Source of the DNA: Methanocorpusculum sp.
Lineage (GTDB): Archaea; Halobacteriota; Methanomicrobia; Methanomicrobiales; Methanocorpusculaceae
DNA length: 15,120 nt
Direction: 5' to 3'
NCBI GenBank assembly: GCA_029987235.1
Contig: DALTWF010000034.1
Coordinates: forward strand, 1-15,120
How positions within the stretch are numbered: the stretch's first letter is position 1; each line of letters opens with the position of its first letter. Below are positions 1 to 6,848 of this stretch, one piece after another. A program made the translations under genes and the position numbers. Under the pieces are notes generated by a model. The model saw only the letters and a list, made by a program, of their open reading frames with translations. It did no database searches and was not told the origin of the DNA.

Positions 1-4
1 ATAC

Positions 5-56
5 GAAATGACGATGAACCATATTGTGAAATTTCACATGAAATGACGATGACCCA
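5..56. repeat. Two copies of a 17-mer flanking a 14-bp palindrome
   Basis: The 17-mer GAAATGACGATGAMCCA occurs at 5-21 and 40-56 with one mismatch, a period of 35 bases. Between the copies lies the perfect palindrome TGTGAAATTTCACA at 25-38. The array could continue left of the window. It lies beyond the terminator of the neighbouring minus-strand gene, so it belongs either to a gene outside the window or to a short repeat array. Its function is unknown. Confidence 0.5.
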
Positions 57-88
57 ATAAAAAAATAAAAAAGGTTCTTACGAACCTT
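53..88 (-). terminator. Hairpin plus T-rich terminator overlapping the stop codon
   Basis: On the minus strand a 7-bp stem (AAGGTTC/GAACCTT, plus-strand 71-88, 4-base loop) is followed by a T-rich tract from about 70 down to 57. The stop codon of the sugar nucleotidyltransferase (78-80) lies in the loop, so the hairpin overlaps the end of the coding region. This is how the sequence would terminate that gene's transcript. Confidence 0.65.
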
Positions 89-1256
89 CGTATTTTGTAT
101 CGTATTTGTCATTTAAGACAATATCTTTTACCACTTCATTTGCATTGATGATAACATCCGGCCAGATACGTACACCGGAATGAATAGTAACACCGTTTCT
201 GATAACTGTTCTGGGTCCGACAACGGTATTGTGCTCAATCGAACAGTTATTGCCGATATGCGTGTCAATATCAACAATACTGCCTGAAATAGTAGTGTTT
301 TCACCGATAATGCAGCCTTTATAGAGCGATGAGGAGAAGAGCTTTACATTATCCTTGATTACACAATTGTTGCCGATACTTGTATACGGACCGATAATGA
401 CATTTTCGCCGACAGTAACACCGTTTCCAATTAATACCGGACCGACAACGCGCGAGCCTGCGCCAAGCGTAATGCCGTCGCCGAATTTAACCGGACCGGT
501 GATATGTGCGTCTTTTACATTTAACGTTCCAAGCACGCTTGTTGAGCCGCTTTCCTGCAGTTTCCACTTTTCAGCTGCACGAAGCATTGCCGGATTTCCG
601 ACATCGGTCCAGTTGCCGCGTGCAAGCCAGCCGTTAATCTGGAATCCCTTGTCCATTAACAGCGGGAAGAGGTTTTTGGCGAAATCAAACTTGGTGTTTT
701 CCGGAATGAACTCGAAAATCTTCGGGTCGCATACGTAAATTCCGGTGCTTGCAAGATTTGAGAAAATCTCTCCCGGCGCCGGTTTTTCATGGAATCTGCG
801 AATCCGCAGGTTTGCATCAACTTCTGCAATACCGAATTCACGCGGGTCTTCAACGCTGATTAAACCAATCGATACAGTGGCAGACGACGCCATATGCTCA
901 CGGTAGAACTCAAGCAGGTTGAGGTCGGTCATGTGGTCACCGCCTACAACAAGGAACGGGGCATCATCAAGGTATTTCTGGGCGTTTTTCACGCTTCCGG
1001 CGGTACCGAGCTTGATTTCCTCGGAAACATAGGTGATATTTGCACCATAAAGCGACCCGTCGCCTAATGCTTTCTGGATGTCGTCACCAAGATAACCTAT
1101 GGTTATAATAATATCCGTAAATCCGAGATTGGCAAGATGTGTTACCAGATGTACAATTGAAGGCTGGTTTGCGACCGGAATACAGGGCTTCGGACGCTCA
1201 AAGGTAAGAGGACGAAGACGGGTGCCTTCACCTCCGCACATAATGCAGGCTTTCAT
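78..1256 (-). CDS. Sugar-phosphate nucleotidyltransferase with C-terminal left-handed beta-helix
   Basis: This is a 392-residue sugar-1-phosphate nucleotidylyltransferase (NDP-sugar pyrophosphorylase), which makes activated sugars from NTP and sugar-1-phosphate, probably for cell-surface or S-layer glycans. The N-terminus carries the signature GGEGTRLRPLTFERPKP at residues 8-24. Metal-binding aspartates are likely at D107 (in VVGGDH) and D218 (in GNWTDVG). From about residue 250 to 376 there are isoleucine/valine-rich hexapeptide repeats, which form a left-handed beta-helix. I chose ATG 1256 because MKACIMCGGEGTR is the family's usual start and a TATA-like TCATATCC lies 23-30 bases upstream. 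The frame is open to an ATG at 1313, which would add 19 unconserved residues. The family includes GlmU-like and mannose-1-phosphate guanylyltransferase-like members. Substrate cannot be assigned from sequence alone. It is divergent from the aldo/keto reductase. Confidence 0.9.
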   Translation of the reverse strand: MKACIMCGGEGTRLRPLTFERPKPCIPVANQPSIVHLVTHLANLGFTDIIITIGYLGDDIQKALGDGSLYGANITYVSEEIKLGTAGSVKNAQKYLDDAPFLVVGGDHMTDLNLLEFYREHMASSATVSIGLISVEDPREFGIAEVDANLRIRRFHEKPAPGEIFSNLASTGIYVCDPKIFEFIPENTKFDFAKNLFPLLMDKGFQINGWLARGNWTDVGNPAMLRAAEKWKLQESGSTSVLGTLNVKDAHITGPVKFGDGITLGAGSRVVGPVLIGNGVTVGENVIIGPYTSIGNNCVIKDNVKLFSSSLYKGCIIGENTTISGSIVDIDTHIGNNCSIEHNTVVGPRTVIRNGVTIHSGVRIWPDVIINANEVVKDIVLNDKYDTKYEGS

Positions 1257-1278
1257 TCTTGATATATTTGTACTGATA

Positions 1279-1286
1279 GGATATGA
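1279..1286 (-). promoter_or_regulatory. TATA-like box for the sugar nucleotidyltransferase
   Basis: TCATATCC on the minus strand lies 23-30 bases before ATG 1256 and there is no clear ribosome binding site, which suggests a leaderless transcript. This placement supports ATG 1256 rather than ATG 1313. The match to the archaeal TATA consensus is modest. Confidence 0.3.
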
Positions 1287-1308
1287 TGTTTGTGAATAGA
1301 AATCCAAA

Positions 1309-1316
1309 TTCATATC
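1309..1316 (+). promoter_or_regulatory. TATA-like box for the aldo/keto reductase
   Basis: TTCATATC lies 29-36 bases before ATG 1345 and no Shine-Dalgarno motif precedes that start, consistent with a leaderless or very short leader. It resembles the box used in the opposite direction by the divergent gene. The match is weak. Confidence 0.25.
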
Positions 1317-1344
1317 CCGTTGTCATGCAAATACTTCTCTGAAC

Positions 1345-2469
1345 ATGATTACACATACGTTCAAAAACATCAAACTCCCCGCCCTCGGTCTTGGCATGAT
1401 GCGGCTTCCCACGGTAAATGGAAACGATGCAAAACCAGATCAGGAAAAAATCAATGAAATGGTCGCATACGCAATGATGCACGGGCTCAATTATTTTGAT
1501 ACCGGCCCGGGATATCACGCAAAACAGTGTGAACGCGTGACCGCTGAAGCCCTGAAGGATTACACGCGCAGTTCTTATTTTCTGGCTGTAAAATTCCTGG
1601 GCTATGATATTTCCGATGTTAACCGGGTTGAAGAGGTCTTTTCCCGTCAGCTGAAAACCTTCAATACAGACTATTTTGACTTTTATCTTATGCAGAACGT
1701 ATGTGAATCAAATATCTCTTATTATCTTGATGAAAAATACCGGATACACGCTTATCTCAAATCGGAAAAAGAGGCAGGCAGAATAAAATATCTCGGTTTT
1801 TCCGCGCACGGAAAAATCGATGTTATGGAAGCTTTTTTAGAAAAATACGGAGCTGACATGGATTTCTGCCAGATTCAGTTAAACTGGCTTGACTACGAAT
1901 TTCAGGATGCATGCGAAAAACTTGCGCTTCTCAAAAAATACCATCTGCCGGTCTTTGTCATGGAACCGCTGCGCGGCGGAAAACTCGCTTCTCTTTCGCC
2001 TGATGCAGAAAAAACTCTTGCAGCATTCAGAACTCTCTCTCCTGCTGCATGGGCGCTGAAATATCTTCAGTCGATACCGCAGGTTGCAGTCGTTTTATCA
2101 GGAATGTCGGATATGGAACAGTTAAAGGAAAATATCGCCGCAATGGAGGAATATTCCCCGACCACAGAAGAAGAAAACCGGGCGCTTTATGCGATTTCAC
2201 GCGAAATGACAAAAGGGGTGCCCTGTACATCATGCAGATACTGCATTGACCACTGTCCGAACGGACTTGACATCCCGTGCCTGATAAATACCTATAACGA
2301 GTACAAATTCACCAATGGCGGCTTTGTGGCACCCCATTTCCTTGCATCACTTCCCGAAAACAAGCGCCCCAGTTCATGTTCAGCGTGTGGCGCGTGCGAA
2401 AAAGCCTGCCCGCAGAGAATAGAAATTACAAAAGTAATGGCGGATTTTGCAAAACTTGCCGGCTATTAA
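1345..2469 (+). CDS. Aldo/keto reductase fused to a 2x[4Fe-4S] ferredoxin domain
   Basis: This 374-residue protein belongs to the aldo/keto reductases with a C-terminal ferredoxin domain (COG1453 type) common in anaerobes. The TIM-barrel part starts with LPALGLGMMRLP. Catalytic-type residues are D52 and Y57 (in YFDTGPGYH) and K83 (in AVKF). The place where canonical AKRs have the catalytic histidine (DFYLMHxx) is Q117 here. H155 in GFSAHG may substitute, but this is unproven. The C-terminus has two CxxCxxCxxxC clusters, C294/C297/C300/C304 followed by P, and C345/C348/C351/C355 followed by P, which should bind two [4Fe-4S] clusters. The fusion suggests electron transfer between ferredoxin-like carriers and a carbonyl or NAD(P)-type substrate in the cytoplasm. 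The physiological substrate is not known. Its stop codon shares TTAA with the convergent TPR gene. Confidence 0.93.
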   Translation: MITHTFKNIKLPALGLGMMRLPTVNGNDAKPDQEKINEMVAYAMMHGLNYFDTGPGYHAKQCERVTAEALKDYTRSSYFLAVKFLGYDISDVNRVEEVFSRQLKTFNTDYFDFYLMQNVCESNISYYLDEKYRIHAYLKSEKEAGRIKYLGFSAHGKIDVMEAFLEKYGADMDFCQIQLNWLDYEFQDACEKLALLKKYHLPVFVMEPLRGGKLASLSPDAEKTLAAFRTLSPAAWALKYLQSIPQVAVVLSGMSDMEQLKENIAAMEEYSPTTEEENRALYAISREMTKGVPCTSCRYCIDHCPNGLDIPCLINTYNEYKFTNGGFVAPHFLASLPENKRPSSCSACGACEKACPQRIEITKVMADFAKLAGY

Positions 2470-2996
2470 TAACCGCCTAATCTTTCTGCACTTGCCGCGC
2501 AGTGACGCGCCCGCTCTGATTCACCAAGCGCATCAAGTACGCGCGCCTTTTTCATCCATAATTCCGCATCTTCAGGCGTGATTTCACACGCTTTTTCAAA
2601 CGCGGAAAGCGCTTTTGTATATTCCTCAAGCGCACCGAACGCAAGCGCAAGATTTGTCCAGTTCAGCACTTCATCCGGATTAAGTCTCGCAGCACGCTCA
2701 AAACAGTAAATAGCACCCTCACTGTCGCCTGATTTAAAGAGCGTCACGCCCCGCGCGCACCACACCGAATCAAGAAGAGGCGCAACATCAGTGGCACACT
2801 GCAAAATCCGCAGCGCGTCTTCAATCTTTCCGTTTTCATCCATAGCAAGACCGAGTTCTGCAAGATAACCGCCGTTTGCCGGCGCAAGTTCCACGGCTTT
2901 TGCAAAAAGCAGTTCCGCCTGACGGAAATTACCCGCATCACGCTCAAATTCACCGCGCTCAAACCAGAGCGCTGCATTGGAAAACTCGTCTGCCAT
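2466..2996 (-). CDS. TPR repeat protein
   Basis: This 176-residue protein consists almost entirely of about five tetratricopeptide repeats of roughly 34 residues (approximately 7-40, 41-74, 75-108, 109-142, 143-174). The spacing of A/G/L/P positions is typical, for example ending in ELAP, DVAP, RLNP and EITP before the next helix. There is no signal peptide, membrane segment or catalytic domain, so it is probably a cytoplasmic scaffold for protein-protein contacts. The start ATG 2996 follows the stop of the upstream PEGA-like gene by nine bases and is preceded by six T residues with no ribosome binding site. It could be read from the PEGA transcript, or its translation could be weak. It overlaps the convergent aldo/keto reductase by 4 bases. 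Partner and process are unknown. Confidence 0.85.
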   Translation of the reverse strand: MADEFSNAALWFERGEFERDAGNFRQAELLFAKAVELAPANGGYLAELGLAMDENGKIEDALRILQCATDVAPLLDSVWCARGVTLFKSGDSEGAIYCFERAARLNPDEVLNWTNLALAFGALEEYTKALSAFEKACEITPEDAELWMKKARVLDALGESERARHCAASAERLGGY

Positions 2997-3002
2997 AAAA
3001 AA
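2997..3002 (-). terminator. T6 run between the PEGA-like and TPR genes
   Basis: Six T residues on the minus strand sit immediately before the TPR start and just after the stop of the PEGA-like gene. This may end some PEGA transcripts, giving partial read-through to the TPR gene. A short run without a clear hairpin is weak evidence. Confidence 0.3.
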
Positions 3003-3005
3003 GAG

Positions 3006-3716
3006 TTAGTCTCTCTTAATGAGAGCTGCTGCACCAAGAACTGCAAGACCTGCCAGGATACCTGCAATCGGCACTGGTGATGCAGGAGGTACAGTCGGAG
3101 CAGAAGTCGGGTTTAAAGGCTGAAGCTGAATGCTGTAGGTTAACGTCTGACCTGCTGCCGGAACCTGTAAATCATCACGCTCTACCGTTGTCCATCCCGG
3201 TGCGGAAACCTTCACACCCTTGCTCGGAGTGCCTGTGGTGTAAACCGGAATCTGCGCAACACCGTAAATATCGGTGTAACCTGCAACAGATTCATCACCG
3301 CTGATTGAGATGAGAGAAACCTTTGCGCCGATTACATTGGTCTGAATCTTGTAAATACCGCGGTCACCGCCGACAAGACCGCCCTGGGAGGAGTCAAGGT
3401 TAACGGTTACAAATTCGGTTTTACCTGCAGCAGGATTTGAAACCTCTGCACCATTGGTGAAATATCCTTCTTTGGAAACAATTACTCTGTTTACCGGAGT
3501 TCCGGTGGTGTAAACGATAAATTCGCACTGACCGTTTGTAATAATCTGGGTATCGTAAACCTGGTTGTTAATGTTTACAAGAGATGCAGATGCTCCGTCA
3601 ACATTACACTTTACCTGAATGAAACCGCGTTCGCCCCCAGTGGTGTCTGCAGCTGCTGCCGAAACAAAGCAGGCTAAAACGACAAGTCCAATCAGTACAT
3701 ACATACTTTTTTTCAT
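3006..3716 (-). CDS. Secreted PEGA-like domain protein with C-terminal anchor (paralog 1)
   Basis: This 236-residue protein has an N-terminal signal peptide (K2K3, hydrophobic core 6-19, cleavage probably after the AAA at 21-23). It has two tandem PEGA-like beta-sandwich repeats, about 28-108 and 118-198. Both share G-E/D-R-G, VxGA, VYTTGTP (residues 68-74 and 158-164) and PAAGxT, so they arose by internal duplication. The first repeat has a cysteine pair (C37, C64) that the second lacks. A P/T/S-rich linker (about 199-212) is followed by SPVPIAG, a hydrophobic helix (about 216-233) and a terminal KRD. The protein is probably exported and held at the cell surface by this C-terminal helix. PEGA domains are generally linked to surface or S-layer proteins, and no enzymatic motif is seen. 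It is a paralog of the gene at 3792-4550. Confidence 0.85.
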   Translation of the reverse strand: MKKSMYVLIGLVVLACFVSAAAADTTGGERGFIQVKCNVDGASASLVNINNQVYDTQIITNGQCEFIVYTTGTPVNRVIVSKEGYFTNGAEVSNPAAGKTEFVTVNLDSSQGGLVGGDRGIYKIQTNVIGAKVSLISISGDESVAGYTDIYGVAQIPVYTTGTPSKGVKVSAPGWTTVERDDLQVPAAGQTLTYSIQLQPLNPTSAPTVPPASPVPIAGILAGLAVLGAAALIKRD

Positions 3717-3719
3717 GAT

Positions 3720-3725
3720 TCACCT
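3720..3725 (-). promoter_or_regulatory. Shine-Dalgarno motif of PEGA-like paralog 1
   Basis: AGGTGA lies three bases before ATG 3716 on the minus strand. It is one of the few clear ribosome binding sites in the window and fixes the start of this gene. Confidence 0.55.
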
Positions 3726-3766
3726 GATCAGAAACAATGTTCTGTAACTAATACTGCTACTCAATA

Positions 3767-3773
3767 GTATAAA
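3767..3773 (-). promoter_or_regulatory. TATA box of PEGA-like paralog 1
   Basis: TTTATAC on the minus strand, about 51-57 bases before ATG 3716, would give a leader of roughly 25-30 bases that contains the AGGTGA site. It lies just beyond the T7 run that ends the paralog upstream. That suggests paralog 1 has its own promoter and is not simply co-transcribed. Confidence 0.5.
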
Positions 3774-3782
3774 GAGTTGTTT

Positions 3783-3789
3783 AAAAAAA
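3783..3789 (-). terminator. T7 run ending PEGA-like paralog 2
   Basis: Seven T residues on the minus strand begin three bases past the stop codon of the PEGA-like gene at 3792. Oligo-T tracts are sufficient terminators in many archaea. No clear hairpin precedes it. Confidence 0.5.
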
Positions 3790-3791
3790 GT

Positions 3792-4550
3792 TTAGTCTCT
3801 TCTAAGGAAGAAAACTGCAAGACCAAGACCTGCCAAAACTCCTGCAAACGGCAACGGAGACGTTGTAGAACCTGCAGATGTTTGTGTCGGATATCCGATG
3901 AAAACCATGGTTTTTGTCGGCACTGGAGTCTGAGTGTACGTTATCTGGGACTCCGGAGTCTTGTTCAGATATGCATGATATGTTACCACATTATTGTCTG
4001 TCGGAGCAACATCAACATCAATAACCTCTGTATCCCATCCGTATGATGAGATAGTGATTGTTTTAATCCTGTATTCCTCTCCTTTTATCGGAATATGTGC
4101 ATAACCGAATCTGTTCGTATATCCGGTAAATGTATCAATATTGTATTTGGTTTTTAACTCGACCTTTGCTCCGAGTACATTTGTATATACATCTATGTAT
4201 CCGTGGTTGCTGCCGGTAAACAGAATTGAATCGCCCGGACTGATTGAGGTGGTTACACGCTGACCCGGAACAGGAGAGTTATGAAAATCAACGGCATTGG
4301 TAAAATGCGCATAATCTTCTGCAATGATTTTATCAATCGGAACTGTCAGCGAGTTTACATAGAACTGGCATTTGCCGTTAACAGGAGACTGTGTTTCAAT
4401 TACTGTATTGTCGCTTACAATAGAAATCTTGGCAGATTCCACACCGCATGAAACTTCCAGAAGTCCGCGAGCATCTTCTGCAGCGCCGTATCCTGCAAAG
4501 AGAGCAAGTCCAATCATACACACTAAAAGCGGTACAAGGATTTTTTTCAT
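3792..4550 (-). CDS. Secreted PEGA-like domain protein with C-terminal anchor (paralog 2)
   Basis: This 252-residue protein has a signal peptide (KK at 2-3, hydrophobic core about 4-20, likely cleavage near GAAE). It has two PEGA-like repeats, about 28-104 and 116-196. The second shares TNVLGAKVEL with TNVIGAKVSL of the neighbour. The first again carries a cysteine pair (C35, C61). A T/P/S-rich linker (about 197-230) leads to SPLPFAG, a hydrophobic helix (about 234-248) and terminal RRD. It is clearly homologous to the gene at 3006-3716 (same architecture, cysteine pair and tail) but diverged, lacking the VYTTGTP motif. It is probably exposed on the cell surface. Its role is unknown beyond structural or adhesive possibilities, and no catalytic motif is seen. 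Confidence 0.82.
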   Translation of the reverse strand: MKKILVPLLVCMIGLALFAGYGAAEDARGLLEVSCGVESAKISIVSDNTVIETQSPVNGKCQFYVNSLTVPIDKIIAEDYAHFTNAVDFHNSPVPGQRVTTSISPGDSILFTGSNHGYIDVYTNVLGAKVELKTKYNIDTFTGYTNRFGYAHIPIKGEEYRIKTITISSYGWDTEVIDVDVAPTDNNVVTYHAYLNKTPESQITYTQTPVPTKTMVFIGYPTQTSAGSTTSPLPFAGVLAGLGLAVFFLRRD

Positions 4551-4573
4551 AATATATATTTATTGTACTGCGC

Positions 4574-4582
4574 GATATAAAT
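4574..4582 (-). promoter_or_regulatory. TATA box of PEGA-like paralog 2, leaderless
   Basis: ATTTATATC on the minus strand lies about 24-32 bases before ATG 4550 and there is no ribosome binding site in between. Transcription would therefore start within a few bases of the ATG, giving a leaderless mRNA. The AT-rich stretch just before the ATG is not in a useful promoter position. Confidence 0.5.
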
Positions 4583-4649
4583 GTCCTTCTCTCAAAATCT
4601 TTCAATAGACAGATATGCAAACAGTACCGGTAACTGCCCCGGGATGTAC

Positions 4650-4679
4650 AAAAAAAAGTTCCGGATTATAGTTCCGGAA
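4650..4679 (-). terminator. Hairpin plus T8 terminator of the AAA ATPase gene
   Basis: On the minus strand a 7-bp stem (TTCCGGA/TCCGGAA, plus-strand 4659-4679, loop ACTATAA) is followed by a C and then eight T residues (4650-4657). It lies 15 bases past the stop of the AAA ATPase gene. The hairpin-plus-T structure looks like a bacterial intrinsic terminator. The rest of the gap, 4583-4649, contains nothing else I can name. Confidence 0.7.
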
Positions 4680-4693
4680 ATCAGATGCGCGGA

Positions 4694-5977
4694 TTACACG
4701 CACTCTGCTTTTACCGTATTTCTGCGGTTAACCAGTGCCATTCCTGCCTTAACATCATCTTCATTAATCTCCTTGCGGCCGGCAAGAAGTGCTGAGATAA
4801 TAGCTTCAGTCAGCATCATGCGCAGGTCGGCGCCAGAAAAGCCCTCCGTCATTTTGGCAATGGTCTTGAAATTAATGGTACAGGGGATACCTGAGGCAAC
4901 ATGATGCAAAATCGCCTCACGCATCTTTGCATCAGGCAGAACAAACTCCACAACCTCGTCAAAGCGGCGCCAGATTGCCGCATCAAGCATTCCTGCATGG
5001 TTTGTTGCGCCGATTAAGATAACCTGGTTTTTCATCAGGTTGATGTGGTCGATTGATTTTAAAAGCGTGTTTACCGCGCGTTTCATGGTTCCGTTGTCAT
5101 CAGAAATACGCGTCTTTGCAAGGTAGTCGAATTCGTCAATAAAGAGAATACACGGCGCGATTTTCTTGGCAAGGTCAAAAATCCGGTCGATATTTTTCGA
5201 AGTCTCACCAAGATACTGCGAGGTAATCATGGAAAGTCTGACCTCAAGCACCGGCATGTGAACAGCGCGGGAAAGCGCAAGGGCAAACGAGGTTTTTCCT
5301 GTTCCCGGCGGACCGACCAGAAGAATGCGGCCGAGTTCATAAATCCGGTGGGCACGCAGGAATTCCTGGTTTTCAAGCGCGGTCTGAACTTTTTCCACGA
5401 TTGCAAGCTGTTCGGGCGTGCAGACAAGGTCTGAGAGTGAAAATTCTATTTCTTCCGGCGCATAAGGAACTATCAGTTCAACTGCTTCCTTCATTGACTC
5501 GGATTTTTCCGAAGCCGCGTCCAGTTTTCCGTTTAATGCTGCAAGTGTGTCTTCAAAGAGCGGGATTTTTGCACGCGCATCTTTATAGGAAACGGATTTT
5601 TCGCCTGCGGTCTCAAGGGCTAAAGACAGGGCCGGATTTTCAAGTACTTTGTCGACTCCGGCCTGTTTTAAGTACCATTTGCGTGCGGGAGCAGACGAGG
5701 ACAGAGTAATCTGTCCGAGGTCGCTTATGATGAGATAGGTATTTTTTTTGTCTGCAATAAGTTCACGCACTGCAAGTTCCGGGAAAGCCGTACGAAGAAC
5801 GCCTTCTTTTATAGTGACCGGACGTGCAATTACTCCTGCCGCTTCCGGGCAGAACATCTCGCGCATGAACGGAGGAATATCGTTTACTTCAAGCGAGGGG
5901 TTGGTATTTACTATTTCCGCGGTTAATACAAGCTCGGTAAGCTGCAGTAATCCGGGACTGACTGGTTGATTTGCCAT
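4694..5977 (-). CDS. AAA ATPase with an unrecognised N-terminal domain
   Basis: This is a single-ring AAA ATPase of 427 residues from ATG 5977 (438 from the upstream ATG 6010). With numbering from ATG 6010, Walker A GPPGTGKT is at 233-240, pore-loop YLG at 266-268, Walker B ILFIDEFD at 288-295, sensor 1 GATN at 334-337, a pair of arginine-finger candidates R348/R349, and sensor 2 GFSGADLR at 390-397. This resembles Cdc48/katanin-type AAA modules, which remodel protein complexes. The first 185 residues match no domain I recognise and may hold the substrate-binding part. There is no peptidase domain and no membrane segment, so it is probably a cytoplasmic remodelling ATPase. I chose 5977 because a TATA-like TGTATAAG at 6019-6026 would place transcription start around 5995-6000, downstream of ATG 6010. 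The choice is tentative. Confidence 0.85.
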   Translation of the reverse strand: MANQPVSPGLLQLTELVLTAEIVNTNPSLEVNDIPPFMREMFCPEAAGVIARPVTIKEGVLRTAFPELAVRELIADKKNTYLIISDLGQITLSSSAPARKWYLKQAGVDKVLENPALSLALETAGEKSVSYKDARAKIPLFEDTLAALNGKLDAASEKSESMKEAVELIVPYAPEEIEFSLSDLVCTPEQLAIVEKVQTALENQEFLRAHRIYELGRILLVGPPGTGKTSFALALSRAVHMPVLEVRLSMITSQYLGETSKNIDRIFDLAKKIAPCILFIDEFDYLAKTRISDDNGTMKRAVNTLLKSIDHINLMKNQVILIGATNHAGMLDAAIWRRFDEVVEFVLPDAKMREAILHHVASGIPCTINFKTIAKMTEGFSGADLRMMLTEAIISALLAGRKEINEDDVKAGMALVNRRNTVKAECV

Positions 5978-6018
5978 GTTTGTCCATACATATTGGCGCG
6001 GAGGCGGCATAAGTCTTA

Positions 6019-6026
6019 CTTATACA
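6019..6026 (-). promoter_or_regulatory. TATA-like box of the AAA ATPase gene
   Basis: TGTATAAG on the minus strand lies 9-16 bases before ATG 6010 but 42-49 bases before ATG 5977. An archaeal start site about 25 bases downstream fits only the inner ATG. The motif is a moderate match. Confidence 0.3.
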
Positions 6027-6040
6027 GTCACCAAACTTTC

Positions 6041-6046
6041 TTTATC
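6041..6046 (+). promoter_or_regulatory. TATA-like box of larB, leaderless
   Basis: TTTATC lies 26-31 bases before ATG 6072, and nothing like a ribosome binding site precedes that ATG. The larB-nadM transcript is therefore probably leaderless. The divergent promoter region shared with the AAA gene is only about 60 to 95 bases. Confidence 0.35.
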
Positions 6047-6071
6047 TCAAAAATGCAATATATAGTCATCT

Positions 6072-6848
6072 ATGCCGGGGCATTTCGAGATATCTGATAT
6101 TCTGAATAAAGTAGAGATGGGGGAACTTTCGCCAAAAGACGCCGAGCGCCTTATTTTAGATTCTGCAGTTGAGCGAGTGGAGGATGTGGCAAATATCGAT
6201 ATTGAGCGCGTTGCCCGGTGCGGAATGCCTGAGGTTGTCCTTGCCGAGGGTAAGGATACGGATTCTCTTGTCAAAATAATGCATGCGTTTGTCAAAAAAA
6301 CCGGGCGCTGCGTGGCAAGCAGGATAACTGATGCGCAGACCGAAGCCGTATGCCGTAATCTGCCGGCCAAAATCACCGCAGAACCGCGGGCGGGCGGCAT
6401 TCTGATTTTATCAGACGGAACCCGGCCCAGACCCTGCGGCGGTGTTGTGGGAATAATTACGGCCGGAACCTCTGATATCAGAGTCGCAGAAGAGGCCCGC
6501 GCCATTGCCGAGGAAATGGGATGTACGGTTCTTACCTCCTATGATGTAGGCGTTGCCGGCATTCACCGGCTCTTTCCTGCAATTAAGCGCCTGGCAGGTG
6601 CCGATGTCTATGTGGTCTGCGCCGGGCGCGAAGGAACACTTCCCTCAGTCGTTGCAGGGCTCGTAAACAAACCGGTAATCGGTGTTCCGGTAAGTACCGG
6701 ATACGGTTACATGGGCAAAGGCGAGGCGGCACTTGCTTCAATGCTTCAGTCCTGCGCGGTAATAACCGTGGTAAATATTGATGCAGGATTTACCGCAGGA
6801 GCGTTTGCGGCGCGGACGGCTGCTTTAATTGCGGAGGGGCGCAAATGA
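6072..6848 (+). CDS. larB: LarB-type pyridinium-3,5-biscarboxylic acid mononucleotide synthase
   Basis: This 258-residue protein matches LarB, a relative of PurE (AIR carboxylase). LarB carboxylates nicotinic acid adenine dinucleotide at C5 and hydrolyses its phosphoanhydride, giving P2CMN, the first step of nickel-pincer nucleotide cofactor synthesis. Visible family blocks are ITAGTSDIRVAEEA (129-142), DVGVAGIHRL (158-167), CAGREGTLPSVVAGL (183-197) and KPVIGVPVSTGYG (200-212). C228 in SCAVITVVNIDAGF corresponds to the cysteine known to form a covalent adduct with NaAD in LarB. Length fits the family. It overlaps nadM by the 4 bases ATGA, so the two are translationally coupled. Other pathway genes (larC, larE) are not in the window. 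It could serve LarA-type racemases or another enzyme using the cofactor. Confidence 0.92.
   Translation: MPGHFEISDILNKVEMGELSPKDAERLILDSAVERVEDVANIDIERVARCGMPEVVLAEGKDTDSLVKIMHAFVKKTGRCVASRITDAQTEAVCRNLPAKITAEPRAGGILILSDGTRPRPCGGVVGIITAGTSDIRVAEEARAIAEEMGCTVLTSYDVGVAGIHRLFPAIKRLAGADVYVVCAGREGTLPSVVAGLVNKPVIGVPVSTGYGYMGKGEAALASMLQSCAVITVVNIDAGFTAGAFAARTAALIAEGRK

Noticed and set aside
5..52. Possible C/D-box small RNA (ACGATGA resembling a C box, repeated)
   Set aside because: The sequence does not match RTGATGA exactly and no D box (CTGA) sits at the required spacing; it is better described as a repeat.
5..56. CRISPR repeat-spacer array
   Set aside because: Only two units are seen, the shared part is just 17 bases, and no cas gene is present in the window.
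1257..1313. 19-residue N-terminal extension of the sugar nucleotidyltransferase from ATG 1313
   Set aside because: The extension has no family features, and a TATA-like box at 1279-1286 falls inside it, which fits the ATG at 1256.
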